Below are positions 16,368-27,504 of a stretch of 64,000 bases of DNA, in pieces. The position numbers and the translations under genes are program-made. The DNA is from SAR86 cluster bacterium (GTDB lineage: Bacteria > Pseudomonadota > Gammaproteobacteria > Magnimaribacterales > Magnimaribacteraceae), in NCBI GenBank assembly GCA_016777005.1, contig JADHSF010000001.1, positions 1 to 64,000 of the forward strand, given 5' to 3'. The notes under the pieces are model-generated. The model saw only the letters and a list, made by a program, of their open reading frames with translations, did not search any database and had not been told where the DNA came from. Every line of letters starts with the position of its first letter. The stretch's first letter is position 1.

Positions 16368-17626
16368 AACTCAGTTTCAGCCTCTATCATTAAAAGACGG
16401 TTATATTTTGCAACTCTATCAGATCTCGAAGGAGCTCCAGTTTTAATTTGTCCCGAACCTACGCCGACTGCTAGATCCGCTATAAAAGTATCCTCAGTCT
16501 CTCCTGATCTATGAGAGATAACAGTTTGGAAATTATTTTTGGTTGAAGTCTTGATAGCATCAAAAGTCTCCAGAAGAGTACCTATTTGATTTACTTTAAC
16601 CAAAACAGCGTTTGCAGCATGAGTCTCAACACCTTTGGTGATTCTTTCAGGGTTTGTTACAAATAAATCATCCCCAACTAGCTGAACATCAGTTCCGATA
16701 GATTCGGTTAGTTGTTCCCAACCTTCCCAGTCATCCTCATCCAATCCATCTTCTACAGAAGTAATAGGATATTTTAAACACAGTTCCTTTATATAATTAA
16801 TCATTTCAATTGTTGTGAACGACTTTTTCATTCCTTCTAAGTGATAAGAGGAATTGGAATAGAACTCAGTCGCTGCTATGTCTAGACACAAAGAAATCTG
16901 ATCGCCTGGTTTGTAACCTGATTTCTCTATAGCAATCATAATTAAATCTAAAGCTTCTTCAGGTGATTTCAGATTAGGAGCAAATCCTCCTTCATCACCA
17001 ACCGAAGTGCTTAATCCTTTAGATTTTAAGATACCTTTTAGAGTTTGGAAGACCTCAATTCCTGCCCTTAAAGATTCAGCGAACGAACTAAATCCTTTTG
17101 GTTGAATCATAAACTCTTGAAAATCTATAGGATTGTCTGCATGAGCTCCACCATTGAGAATATTCATCATTGGAAGCGGTAAATTCTTTATGACCTTCTC
17201 GTTACTAAATTCTGAGTATTTTTCATTTAAAAAACTGTATAAAGGTATCTTTCTTGAATTAGCAGCAGCTTTAGCAGATGCCATCGATACAGCTAATATA
17301 GAGTTTGCTCCTAGATTACTTTTATTGGCAGTATCATCAAAATCAATCATCAACTGATCATTTATAATTAGATCATCTGGATTTTTTCCCTTTAACAAGG
17401 AATCTATTTCAGTCTGAATGGAACCTACAGCGTCAAGAACTCCCTTGCCAGAGTATCTTGTCTTATCTCCATCTCTTTTCTCAATTGCTTCGTGTTGACC
17501 CGTCGATGCTCCTGATGGAACAAAAGCTGTCCCAGAAGAACCATCTTCAAGGCCAACTGTTGCAGCTACAGTAGGGTTACCCCTGGAATCTATAATCTCA
17601 AATCCCTTTATTGATTTTATTTTCAT
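16355..17626 (-). CDS. eno: enolase
   Basis: Enolase interconverts 2-phosphoglycerate and phosphoenolpyruvate. The 423-residue sequence has the N-terminal 'IDSRGNPTV', loop 'PSGASTGQHEA', the catalytic 'GDEGGFAPN', the catalytic Lys in 'VLVKVNQIGT' and the signature 'ISHRSGETEDTFIADLAV'. Length is slightly below the E. coli protein (432). It follows kdsA by 13 bases. Confidence 0.98.
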   Translation of the reverse strand: MKIKSIKGFEIIDSRGNPTVAATVGLEDGSSGTAFVPSGASTGQHEAIEKRDGDKTRYSGKGVLDAVGSIQTEIDSLLKGKNPDDLIINDQLMIDFDDTANKSNLGANSILAVSMASAKAAANSRKIPLYSFLNEKYSEFSNEKVIKNLPLPMMNILNGGAHADNPIDFQEFMIQPKGFSSFAESLRAGIEVFQTLKGILKSKGLSTSVGDEGGFAPNLKSPEEALDLIMIAIEKSGYKPGDQISLCLDIAATEFYSNSSYHLEGMKKSFTTIEMINYIKELCLKYPITSVEDGLDEDDWEGWEQLTESIGTDVQLVGDDLFVTNPERITKGVETHAANAVLVKVNQIGTLLETFDAIKTSTKNNFQTVISHRSGETEDTFIADLAVGVGSGQIKTGAPSRSDRVAKYNRLLMIEAETELCLG

Positions 17627-17639
17627 AAATTTTATACGA

Positions 17640-20128
<2,489 letters not shown>

Positions 20129-20200
20129 TTAAAAATTGTCTTCTCTACGATGGGATTACAGGTTAACAAAAACCAGTGAAAGGAACAACAAAATTAAAAA

Positions 20201-21274
20201 TTAAGCAGATAGATCTATAGGTTTTTCCAACTCTGCCCATGAAATATCATCAGATGTATGTGACTCAAACTCTAAAACGCCTAATTGATCATATAGAGGT
20301 CTTACCTTATCAGTAAGTAGTCCTATTCTGGAAAGGTTAGGTACTACTCTAGAGAAAAGTAATCTTTGGAATTCTAAAGAAAATCCAGCATCATTAGAAA
20401 ACTCTCTTGCTTCATCTTCATTCCATCCAAACCTTCTAAAAACATCAGTAGGAAATAATCTTTCTTTGCTTATCACACAAGCTTCATAAGCAAACATAGC
20501 TCTATCTTCCCTTTCTTCTTCAGTTAAATTTTCTATGAAGTCTTCAAGATAATTAACACCAAAAGTCACATGTCTTGCTTCATCCCTAATAATTAAATGA
20601 AGAATATCCCTTAAAACAGGATCGGGTGTGACAGCTTTTGCAGTATTAAAAGCTGCCAGAGCTAAGCCTTCAATAATAATTTGCATTCCTATTAACTTTA
20701 AATCCCATCTTTCATCTGTCAAAATTTTATCCAAGAGACTCTTCAATCCTGAACCTACTGGGTACATAAGCTTTGATCGATTTTGTATGTATTTAGTAAA
20801 AGCTTCAACATGTCTAGCCTCATCAAAAGCTTGAGAAGCTGCATAAAGTTTTGCTTGATAAGTTGGTGCACATGAAACCAACTGAGAAGCAACAAGAAGT
20901 GCTCCTTGTTCTCCATGAAGAAATTGACTAAATTGACTTGCACCTCTATGTCTTAAAAACTCTCTTTTCTTTTCATCACTTAGCTTCTTATAGGGAGGGT
21001 ACTCATCCCAGAACATTACAGGTATTTCTTCCGAAACAACTAAAGGCCTATCCCAATCGATATCCATAGAGACGTTCCAATTAAGTTTCTTTCCCAGCTC
21101 ATAAAGCTTTGCGATTCTATTATCTTGTACTGAATAATCCCAGTTAAAAGTTCCTGTAAGAGATGTTTTAAAAATCTCTGCTATATCTTCTACTTCTTTT
21201 GGGCTTAATTCTGGCTCCACCTCTGCATAATCTCTTATTTTTCTTGGTGTTTCTTCGGTATATTGAATCTTCAT
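20201..21274 (-). CDS. ferritin-like di-iron protein, putative oxygenase
   Basis: A 357-residue protein with the six-ligand di-iron pattern of the ferritin/R2 superfamily: E122 ('HGEQGAL'), E152 and H155 ('DEARHVE'), E202 ('IEGLALAAF'), E232 and H235 ('DEARHVTF'). The double 'DEARH' layout resembles AurF-like N-oxygenases and related uncharacterised di-iron oxygenases more than storage ferritins. Flanking regions (1-100 and 240-357) are soluble and I do not recognise them. It stands alone between pyrG and dnaB with gaps of about 90-100 bases, so its substrate cannot be read from context. Confidence 0.75.
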   Translation of the reverse strand: MKIQYTEETPRKIRDYAEVEPELSPKEVEDIAEIFKTSLTGTFNWDYSVQDNRIAKLYELGKKLNWNVSMDIDWDRPLVVSEEIPVMFWDEYPPYKKLSDEKKREFLRHRGASQFSQFLHGEQGALLVASQLVSCAPTYQAKLYAASQAFDEARHVEAFTKYIQNRSKLMYPVGSGLKSLLDKILTDERWDLKLIGMQIIIEGLALAAFNTAKAVTPDPVLRDILHLIIRDEARHVTFGVNYLEDFIENLTEEEREDRAMFAYEACVISKERLFPTDVFRRFGWNEDEAREFSNDAGFSLEFQRLLFSRVVPNLSRIGLLTDKVRPLYDQLGVLEFESHTSDDISWAELEKPIDLSA

Positions 21275-21372
21275 ATGGTTTTTATCAGTTTATCTAGCGA
21301 ACAAAGAGTAATTTAACAATTAATAGTCTGCATGAGAAGATAAGAATATGTCGGGGTTATGACAAAAAAAAT

Positions 21373-22803
21373 TTAAGTATCTTCATTTTCATCAAAATAT
21401 TGAGGAGGATATCTATCACTCTTGGCAAGATTTTGAAAAGTTGCTGTATTCTCTACGAAAGCTACAGGAACAGCTTTTGTGGGACCGTTCCTCTGTTTAG
21501 CAATATTAACTTCTGCCTTTCCCTTACTTTCTAAGTCTGTAGGATCATAGTAGGAATGCCTGTATAAAAAAGCAATTACATCTGCGTCTTGTTCAATAGC
21601 CCCTGAATCTCTCAAATCAGCCAGGATAGGCCTTTTATTTGGTCTAGTTTCAACAGCCCTATTAAGCTGAGACAAAGCTATGACAGGAACGTTAAGTTCT
21701 TTGGCGAGTGCTTTTAAAGACCTACTTATTTCACTTATCTCAGAAACTCTATTATCTCCCCTTCCGGGTATTTGCATTAACTGTAGATAGTCAATAACTA
21801 TCATTGCTAAATCTTTATTTTCCCGTTTTACCCTTCTCGCCCTTGCCCTAATTTCTGAAGGTGATAGTGCAGGAGTATCATCTAGTAAAATATGCTTTTG
21901 ACTAAGCACGGATAAAGCCTTGTCTATACCTGCCCAGTCATGCTCTTCTAGCTGTCCTCTCATCAACCTTTGAAGGTCAATATTAGAGATACTTGAAATA
22001 AATCTTCTTACTACTTGCTCAGATGACATTTCCATACTGAATAGCAACACAGTTTGATCAGTTTGGCGTGCAACATTTTCGGCTATATTGAAAGCAAATG
22101 CAGTCTTACCCATTGATGGTCTACCTGCGATAATAATTAGGTCTGATTTTTGAAAGCCTAATGTGACCTCATCGATTTCGGTAAAGCCTGTACTTACACC
22201 AACAAGAGAACTGCCGCTTTCAGATGATTCTTGAATGTCAGCATAAACAGGTCCAAGCAATTCTTTTACTTCTCTTGGTCCTACAGATCGGTTGAGGTCA
22301 TCTCTCAGGCTAAGAATTTTTTCTTCAGCTTCATCGATAATCCTATCACTGCCTGAAGCATCTGACTCTTTGGCAACTTTAGAAATATTATCTGCTGCTA
22401 TGATTAGCCTTCTTAGATTAGATCTTTGCTTGATGATATCAGCATAACTTTGGATATTAGCTACACTTGGAGTCTCTTTAGCTAGTAAGGCCAAATAATC
22501 CTTTCCACCAGAATTAATAAGTTTTGGAAGATCTCCGTTGCCTTCAATTGCTTCTTGAACTGTAATTACATCTACGGGCTTTCCTGCATCTTGAAGGGCA
22601 TTGATAGTTCTATAGATTAACCGATGTTCTTCTTTATGAAAGTCATCTTCTTTAACAAGATCTGAAACAATATCCCATGTTTCGTTTTTGAGCATGATTC
22701 CACCAAGAACGGCTTTCTCAGCTTCTGTTGAGTAGGGTAATTCTCGATTTGATAAAGTATCTAATGCCATAACCTGTTTCTTAGGGGGAACCAATTCTCC
22801 CAT
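21373..22803 (-). CDS. dnaB: replicative DNA helicase DnaB
   Basis: Hexameric helicase that unwinds DNA at the replication fork. The 476-residue protein has the N-terminal primase-interaction domain ('STEAEKAVLGGIML'), a linker and a RecA-like motor with Walker A 'AGRPSMGKTAF', 'MIVIDYLQLM' and 'ALSQLNRAVETRPNKRP'. No intein is present. It follows rplI, as in the usual rpsF-rpsR-rplI-dnaB order. Confidence 0.98.
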   Translation of the reverse strand: MGELVPPKKQVMALDTLSNRELPYSTEAEKAVLGGIMLKNETWDIVSDLVKEDDFHKEEHRLIYRTINALQDAGKPVDVITVQEAIEGNGDLPKLINSGGKDYLALLAKETPSVANIQSYADIIKQRSNLRRLIIAADNISKVAKESDASGSDRIIDEAEEKILSLRDDLNRSVGPREVKELLGPVYADIQESSESGSSLVGVSTGFTEIDEVTLGFQKSDLIIIAGRPSMGKTAFAFNIAENVARQTDQTVLLFSMEMSSEQVVRRFISSISNIDLQRLMRGQLEEHDWAGIDKALSVLSQKHILLDDTPALSPSEIRARARRVKRENKDLAMIVIDYLQLMQIPGRGDNRVSEISEISRSLKALAKELNVPVIALSQLNRAVETRPNKRPILADLRDSGAIEQDADVIAFLYRHSYYDPTDLESKGKAEVNIAKQRNGPTKAVPVAFVENTATFQNLAKSDRYPPQYFDENEDT

Positions 22804-22830
22804 TTGGACAAGTTTATGACAAGTTACTTT

Positions 22831-23286
22831 TTAATTATCTTCCAATGCCGTAATCTGAACTAAGACAGATTGTATGACCTCTGGATGCAATTCAATATCC
22901 AGCCTATATTCGCCTAATTCTTTTAAAGCTCCCTCTGGCAATCTGACAGCACTCTTTTCAATTTCAAAACCTTTTTCCGTAAGAGCATCGGCAATTTCTC
23001 TGGTGCCTATTGAACCGTATAGAGTGCCTTCCTCAGAAACAGAAGCTGAAATTTCAATTGATAGACCTTGCATTGCTTCAGATTGTTTTGTAGCAGTACC
23101 TTTTCTATCTGCCTCAGCCGTCATGAGAGCTTCTTTTCTCTTCTCATACTCAGCTTTATTTTCATCATCAGCTCTAACAGCCTTTCCTGTAGGTATAAGG
23201 AAATTTCTACCGTAACCTGATTTAACATTAACTAGATCACCAGGATCTCCTAATTGTGCAACCTTCTCTAAAAGTATTAATTCCAT
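22831..23286 (-). CDS. rplI: ribosomal protein L9
   Basis: Large-subunit protein L9, 151 residues, opening 'MELILLEKVAQLGDPGDLVNVKSGYGRNFLIPTGKA' with the N-terminal rRNA-binding domain, the long connecting helix (about 45-75) and a C-terminal domain. It lies 3 bases after rpsR. Confidence 0.98.
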   Translation of the reverse strand: MELILLEKVAQLGDPGDLVNVKSGYGRNFLIPTGKAVRADDENKAEYEKRKEALMTAEADRKGTATKQSEAMQGLSIEISASVSEEGTLYGSIGTREIADALTEKGFEIEKSAVRLPEGALKELGEYRLDIELHPEVIQSVLVQITALEDN

Positions 23287-23289
23287 AGC

Positions 23290-23553
23290 TTAATTATAGT
23301 GTGAGTCTGTATAAGGTATAAGTGCAAGATGTCTCGCTCTCTTTACAGCCTTGTTGAGTTGTCTTTGATATTTTGCTGAAGTTCCAGTCATTCTTGCAGG
23401 GATTATTTTTCCTGTCTCAGTAATATACTCTTTAAGTAATTTGATATCTTTAAAGTCTACTTCTTCTATGCCTAGAGAAGAGAACTTACAATACTTAGGA
23501 CGGTTATCGTAATCACCCTTCCTTTTAAAATTCTTCTTTTGTTTTTTAGCCAT
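23290..23553 (-). CDS. rpsR: ribosomal protein S18
   Basis: Small-subunit protein S18, 87 residues, with the conserved '[16 protein letters not shown]' and '[30 protein letters not shown]'. S18 pairs with S6 in the ribosome. Its ATG overlaps the rpsF stop by one base. Confidence 0.98.
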   Translation of the reverse strand: MAKKQKKNFKRKGDYDNRPKYCKFSSLGIEEVDFKDIKLLKEYITETGKIIPARMTGTSAKYQRQLNKAVKRARHLALIPYTDSHYN

Positions 23554-24038
23554 TATTCACTCTCCTTTTTTTCTTCATTAGAAGCAACTTCAGGTTTCTC
23601 TTCAGGTTTCTCTTCAGGTTTCTCTATTTTGCTTGATGAGGCAGCTTGTGCACCTCTGTCAACATTTTTGCTAACTTGCTCTCTAGCTTCTTGATAAGAA
23701 TCTTTATCATTGTCTTCTTTTGTTTGTAGCAGAAGAGCTGAAGTATCAGTATGTGCTTTTTTAGCAATTAAGATTAAATTACGAATTATAGAATCATTAA
23801 ATTTAAAAGAATTCTTAATTTCGTCTATGGTTTCTTGATTACATTCAATGTTGAGAAGACCATAACTAGCCTTGAACTGATCTTGGATAGGATACGCTAG
23901 CTTCCTATTACCAATATCCTCTGAGCGATGAACATTTCCACCAGACTCTTTAACTAGCTTATCTAATCTTGAAATTATGGGAGAAGTTTGATCGGATTGA
24001 TCGGGGTGTACTAAAAATACGATTTCGTAGTTTCTCAT
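23553..24038 (-). CDS. rpsF: ribosomal protein S6 with charged repeat tail
   Basis: Small-subunit protein S6: the fold occupies about 1-100 ('[17 protein letters not shown]', '[23 protein letters not shown]'). The C-terminal tail (about 105-161) is Lys/Glu-rich, contains a repeated 'EKPE' unit and makes the protein about 30 residues longer than E. coli S6. A stem-loop leader lies directly upstream. First gene of rpsF-rpsR-rplI-dnaB. Confidence 0.97.
   Translation of the reverse strand: MRNYEIVFLVHPDQSDQTSPIISRLDKLVKESGGNVHRSEDIGNRKLAYPIQDQFKASYGLLNIECNQETIDEIKNSFKFNDSIIRNLILIAKKAHTDTSALLLQTKEDNDKDSYQEAREQVSKNVDRGAQAASSSKIEKPEEKPEEKPEVASNEEKKESE
23589..23624. repeat. three exact 12-bp tandem repeats inside rpsF
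   Basis: The unit TTCAGGTTTCTC occurs three times in a row without mismatch, encoding the 'EKPE' repeats of the S6 tail. The 12-base unit keeps the reading frame, so copy-number changes would only lengthen or shorten the tail. Confidence 0.95.
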
Positions 24039-24043
24039 TGTTT

Positions 24044-24092
24044 GCCTCGTGGTTTAAAGCTCTCATGTTAATCATGTAGAGCAAGGTGAGGC
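24044..24092 (-). promoter_or_regulatory. rpsF leader stem-loop, candidate S6:S18 autoregulatory element
   Basis: On the minus strand GCCTC (24092-24088) can pair with GAGGC (24048-24044), enclosing an inner hairpin GCTCT-A-CATG/CATG-AGAGC with internal loops ACCTT and TTTAAACCAC. The 3' GAGG is also the rpsF ribosome site, so folding would hide it. Leaders that bind the S6:S18 complex are known upstream of rpsF in many bacteria and have a comparable architecture. The usual CCG element is not exact here (CCACG), so assignment is tentative. Confidence 0.5.
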
Positions 24093-24113
24093 GCATTTTA
24101 TTTACATCTAGAG

Positions 24114-25067
24114 CTATTTGCAAGATAAAAGAAGGACTTTAATCACAACATCGCTGAAGCTTAGGCCTTCATAAGAAGCCGCCTTAGGCAATAAACTAGT
24201 TTCCGTTAAGCCCGGAATAGTATTTACCTCGATTATCTGAAAATTTCCTTCTTTATCTTCAATAAAATCTACCCTTCCCCAATGACTACAACCTAATGAA
24301 GAGAAAGCATGCCAAGCGTAGTCTTTTATTTCTTGTAATTTTTGAACAGATAAGTCTGCCATTGCATATTCTGTTCCTGAAGCAGCATATTTTGAATTGA
24401 AATCATAGAATTCTCCAGCTGGCTGAATGTGAATAGGATGAAAGATTTCATTACCTAGGATCGCAACCGTTAATTCTCTGCCTTCTACAAAAGCCTCAAC
24501 CACAATAGAAGAATCATACCTGGCTGCTTCTCTCATAGCCTCTTCTAGGCTACCTTGTCCAGGTCTAACGATAGTAATGCCAAAGCTTGAACCTTCGTTT
24601 GCTGGCTTAACAACAAACGTCTTATCAAGAGCAGTTATGTCTTCTTCCCCAGATAAATGAGGGGTTAGTTTCATTTTAGAATTACCAGCATTTACTATTT
24701 CTACGAAATCAGGAGTGGGTAAAAGTAACTCTCTCCAAATTTTTTTTGCTTCAGTTTTATTCAAGGATATTTGACAAGACAATGCATCGCTTCCGGTAAA
24801 TTTTATGCCCTTTGATTGAAGAACATCTTGAATAAATCCATCTTCTCCACCTCTTCCATGAAGCGCTATGAAAGCTACATCATATTCTTCAGAAATATTA
24901 TTTGCATCTTCCTCTGAGATTAAATCTATATGTGTATGCAAAATATCATTTTCTTGCAATGCCTTTGAAACAGCAATACCAGATTTTAGAGATATATCTC
25001 TTTCTGCAGACCATCCACCCGAGAGGACTAATATTTTTTTTTGCTTTAAGGTTGCAATTGAATCCAT
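24114..25067 (-). CDS. ddl: D-alanine--D-alanine ligase
   Basis: ATP-grasp ligase making D-Ala-D-Ala for peptidoglycan. The 317-residue protein has 'VLSGGWSAERDISLKSG', 'ALHGRGGEDGFIQDVLQ', 'VVKPANEGSSFGI' and the C-terminal 'EVNTIPGLTETSLLPKAA'. It ends the dcw cluster, directly after murC. In most gammaproteobacteria ftsQ-ftsA-ftsZ would follow; here a short gap leads into rpsF. Confidence 0.97.
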   Translation of the reverse strand: MDSIATLKQKKILVLSGGWSAERDISLKSGIAVSKALQENDILHTHIDLISEEDANNISEEYDVAFIALHGRGGEDGFIQDVLQSKGIKFTGSDALSCQISLNKTEAKKIWRELLLPTPDFVEIVNAGNSKMKLTPHLSGEEDITALDKTFVVKPANEGSSFGITIVRPGQGSLEEAMREAARYDSSIVVEAFVEGRELTVAILGNEIFHPIHIQPAGEFYDFNSKYAASGTEYAMADLSVQKLQEIKDYAWHAFSSLGCSHWGRVDFIEDKEGNFQIIEVNTIPGLTETSLLPKAASYEGLSFSDVVIKVLLLSCK

Positions 25068-26459
25068 CTAAAAATGTTCCCTTTCAAATTGCTTGCTGAT
25101 AGAAGATATGTCTCCCGCTCCCTGAAAAATAAATACTGTATTTATGTCAGGTGAATCAGTGATTCTCTTTAAAACAAGATCTTTATTCTCAACTAGCTCA
25201 ACATTAGAAAAACCTGAATCTTCTAAAGATTTCTTGATATTTGAACTATCTATTCCTTTTATGGGCTTTTCTCCAGCGGGATAAACGTCCAAAAGTATCA
25301 AATTATCGACATCCTTTAAAACCTGAATAAATTCATTAAATAAATCCTTTGTTCTGGTATATCTATGTGGCTGAAAAACCATAGTTAAATTATGTTCGGG
25401 ATAAGAATTTTTTATTGCTTCGATTGTTCTTTGTATCTCTGTAGGATGATGTCCATAGTCATCTATATAGACTTTGGAAGATTTCTCATTAACCTGCTCT
25501 CCTAATATTTGCATGCGCCTATCAATGCCCATGAAGCCCTCAAGAGACTCCTTTATGACTTTGAGAGGAATATTCTCTAGTAAGCATAAAACGATTGCTG
25601 CTGCTGCGTTAAGAGCGTTATGTTGACCCAGCATATTGAGGGTGATGTCTATTGAGTTAAGGTTGGAAGTAATCTTAAAAGTAGATCTCCTGCCATCAGA
25701 CTCGTACTCTGAGAGCACATAATCATTCTTAGGGTCAAAGCCATAACTTATGTGTGACCTTTGAAAGCTTGTTTTGAGTTCACTTATAATGGGATCATCT
25801 CCACACACTATAGAAATTCCATTAAAAGGAAGTTTTTTTATAAATTCTAAAAAAGCATTTTTTAGATTATCAAAATTATCTTCGTAATTAATTAAGTGAT
25901 CAGGTTCGATGTTTGTAATTACAGAAATTGAGGGTTGAAGCAGAAGAAAGGATTTATCACTTTCATCAGCCTCAGCAATTAAGTACTCTCCTTTGCCCAG
26001 TTGTGCGTTGGAATTGAAACTATTAATGATACCTCCATTTATAAATGTTGGATCCAATTGGGCGTGGCTCATAATAGAGGCTATCAAGCTAGTTGTGGTT
26101 GTCTTGCCATGCGTACCTGCGACGGCAATACCTCTTTTATTGTTCATTAAACTGGAGAGCATTTCTGCTCTAGCCAAAACAGGTATCAATCGTCTTTTGG
26201 CTTCAAGAATCTCCGGATTATCGTCGAGTATAGCTGTAGATCTTACGACCATCTCAACTCCATCTAGATTTTCCGATTTATGATCGTAATAGACATTAAT
26301 ACCCAGATTCTCAAGGCGAATGGTATTAGATGAATTTGAATTGTCAGAACCAGAAACTAGATAACCTAAATTATTCAACACCTCGGCAATGCCGCTCATA
26401 CCGCTGCCGCCAATACCAATGAAATGGATATTTTTTAATTTAAAACTTGAGGGATTCAT
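25068..26459 (-). CDS. murC: MurC, UDP-N-acetylmuramate--L-alanine ligase
   Basis: Adds L-Ala to UDP-MurNAc. Mur ligase of 463 residues: N-terminal UDP-binding domain ('HFIGIGGSGMSGIAEVL'), central ATP domain with 'AGTHGKTTTTSL' and a C-terminal domain with 'VYIDDYGHHPTEIQRTIEA'. It overlaps the end of murG by 20 bases; an upstream in-frame alternative is not needed. murB, which sometimes follows murC, is not present. Confidence 0.98.
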   Translation of the reverse strand: MNPSSFKLKNIHFIGIGGSGMSGIAEVLNNLGYLVSGSDNSNSSNTIRLENLGINVYYDHKSENLDGVEMVVRSTAILDDNPEILEAKRRLIPVLARAEMLSSLMNNKRGIAVAGTHGKTTTTSLIASIMSHAQLDPTFINGGIINSFNSNAQLGKGEYLIAEADESDKSFLLLQPSISVITNIEPDHLINYEDNFDNLKNAFLEFIKKLPFNGISIVCGDDPIISELKTSFQRSHISYGFDPKNDYVLSEYESDGRRSTFKITSNLNSIDITLNMLGQHNALNAAAAIVLCLLENIPLKVIKESLEGFMGIDRRMQILGEQVNEKSSKVYIDDYGHHPTEIQRTIEAIKNSYPEHNLTMVFQPHRYTRTKDLFNEFIQVLKDVDNLILLDVYPAGEKPIKGIDSSNIKKSLEDSGFSNVELVENKDLVLKRITDSPDINTVFIFQGAGDISSISKQFEREHF

Positions 26460-27504
26460 TAATACAATTAAATATTCTTTCTGAAGTGGAACTTGGGAAA
26501 ACCTTTCCCGCTGCTCGTTTCATTGAGTTTCTTTTATTATCATCTTTTTCGAGATCAATTAGAAGTTCGTATAGGATTTCAGCATTAGAAATATCAGATT
26601 CGATCATCTGAGCAGCTCCTCTATCAGCAAGAAATTTAGCATTAAAAAACTGATGATTATCGGCAGACCAGGGAAGCGGAAGTAAAATACATGCTTTTTG
26701 TGCTGAGCAGATCTCCGTAACACTCATCGCCCCAGAACGAGAAATAATAATATCGGACTCTCTATATGCTGTAGCAATATCTTCAATAAATTCTTTAATG
26801 ACAAACTTTACTCCAGATTTTATATAAGCTTCTTTGAGTTTGGTTGTATTAAGTTGCCCCACTTGATGTGTAAGAATCCAATGTGAGAGATTTTTTTTAT
26901 CATGTATGGCTTGAATTAAAATATCATTAATTTGCTGTGACCCTTGACTGCCACCAAGAATCAAAATTCTAAACTTATCGTCTTTTATCTTATCTAATTC
27001 TGCGATTCTAGAAATTTCATCTCTTATAGGATTGCCTACATTAATCACTTTTTGGGTCGCTTGTTTAAAAGTCCCAGGAAAAGCTTCAAAAGTTCTTTTT
27101 GATGTCCTGTGTAATATCCTATTAGAAATACCCGGTATGCTATTTTGTTCATGAATGTATAAAGGACATAAAAAAATAGTTGCCAAGCCTGGAGCCAGAG
27201 ACAGATACCCTCCAGTTGATATTGCCAAATCAGGTTTTATCCTAATAATTAAGACAATACTCTTTAGAATTGAGATTGATAAAGTAAAAATCGCACCTAT
27301 CTTTTCAATAAAATTTTTTCCTAAGAAACCCTTTGCTTGAATAGGGAAGAAATGAAAGCCTTCCTCTAAAGCTATTCTCTCCTCTAGACTATCTAATTTT
27401 CCAATCCAAGAAATATCATTTCCGTGTTCTTCAAATTTCTTAGCGATAGTGAGTGCTGGAAAGACATGTCCTCCTGTACCTCCGGCAATCATGAGTATTT
27501 TCAT
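26440..27504 (-). CDS. murG: MurG, lipid II-forming N-acetylglucosaminyltransferase
   Basis: Transfers GlcNAc to lipid I on the inner leaflet. The 354-residue GT28 enzyme has 'IAGGTGGHVFPALTIA', 'STGGYLSLAPGLA', 'HEQNSIPGISNRIL' and 'ILGGSQGSQQIND', with the acceptor and donor domains in order. Start overlaps the ftsW stop (ATGA). Confidence 0.97.
   Translation of the reverse strand: MKILMIAGGTGGHVFPALTIAKKFEEHGNDISWIGKLDSLEERIALEEGFHFFPIQAKGFLGKNFIEKIGAIFTLSISILKSIVLIIRIKPDLAISTGGYLSLAPGLATIFLCPLYIHEQNSIPGISNRILHRTSKRTFEAFPGTFKQATQKVINVGNPIRDEISRIAELDKIKDDKFRILILGGSQGSQQINDILIQAIHDKKNLSHWILTHQVGQLNTTKLKEAYIKSGVKFVIKEFIEDIATAYRESDIIISRSGAMSVTEICSAQKACILLPLPWSADNHQFFNAKFLADRGAAQMIESDISNAEILYELLIDLEKDDNKRNSMKRAAGKVFPSSTSERIFNCINESLKF

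Noticed and set aside
23589-23624. Short repeats as a CRISPR-like array
   Set aside because: The units are contiguous, 12 bases long, without spacers and inside a coding sequence.
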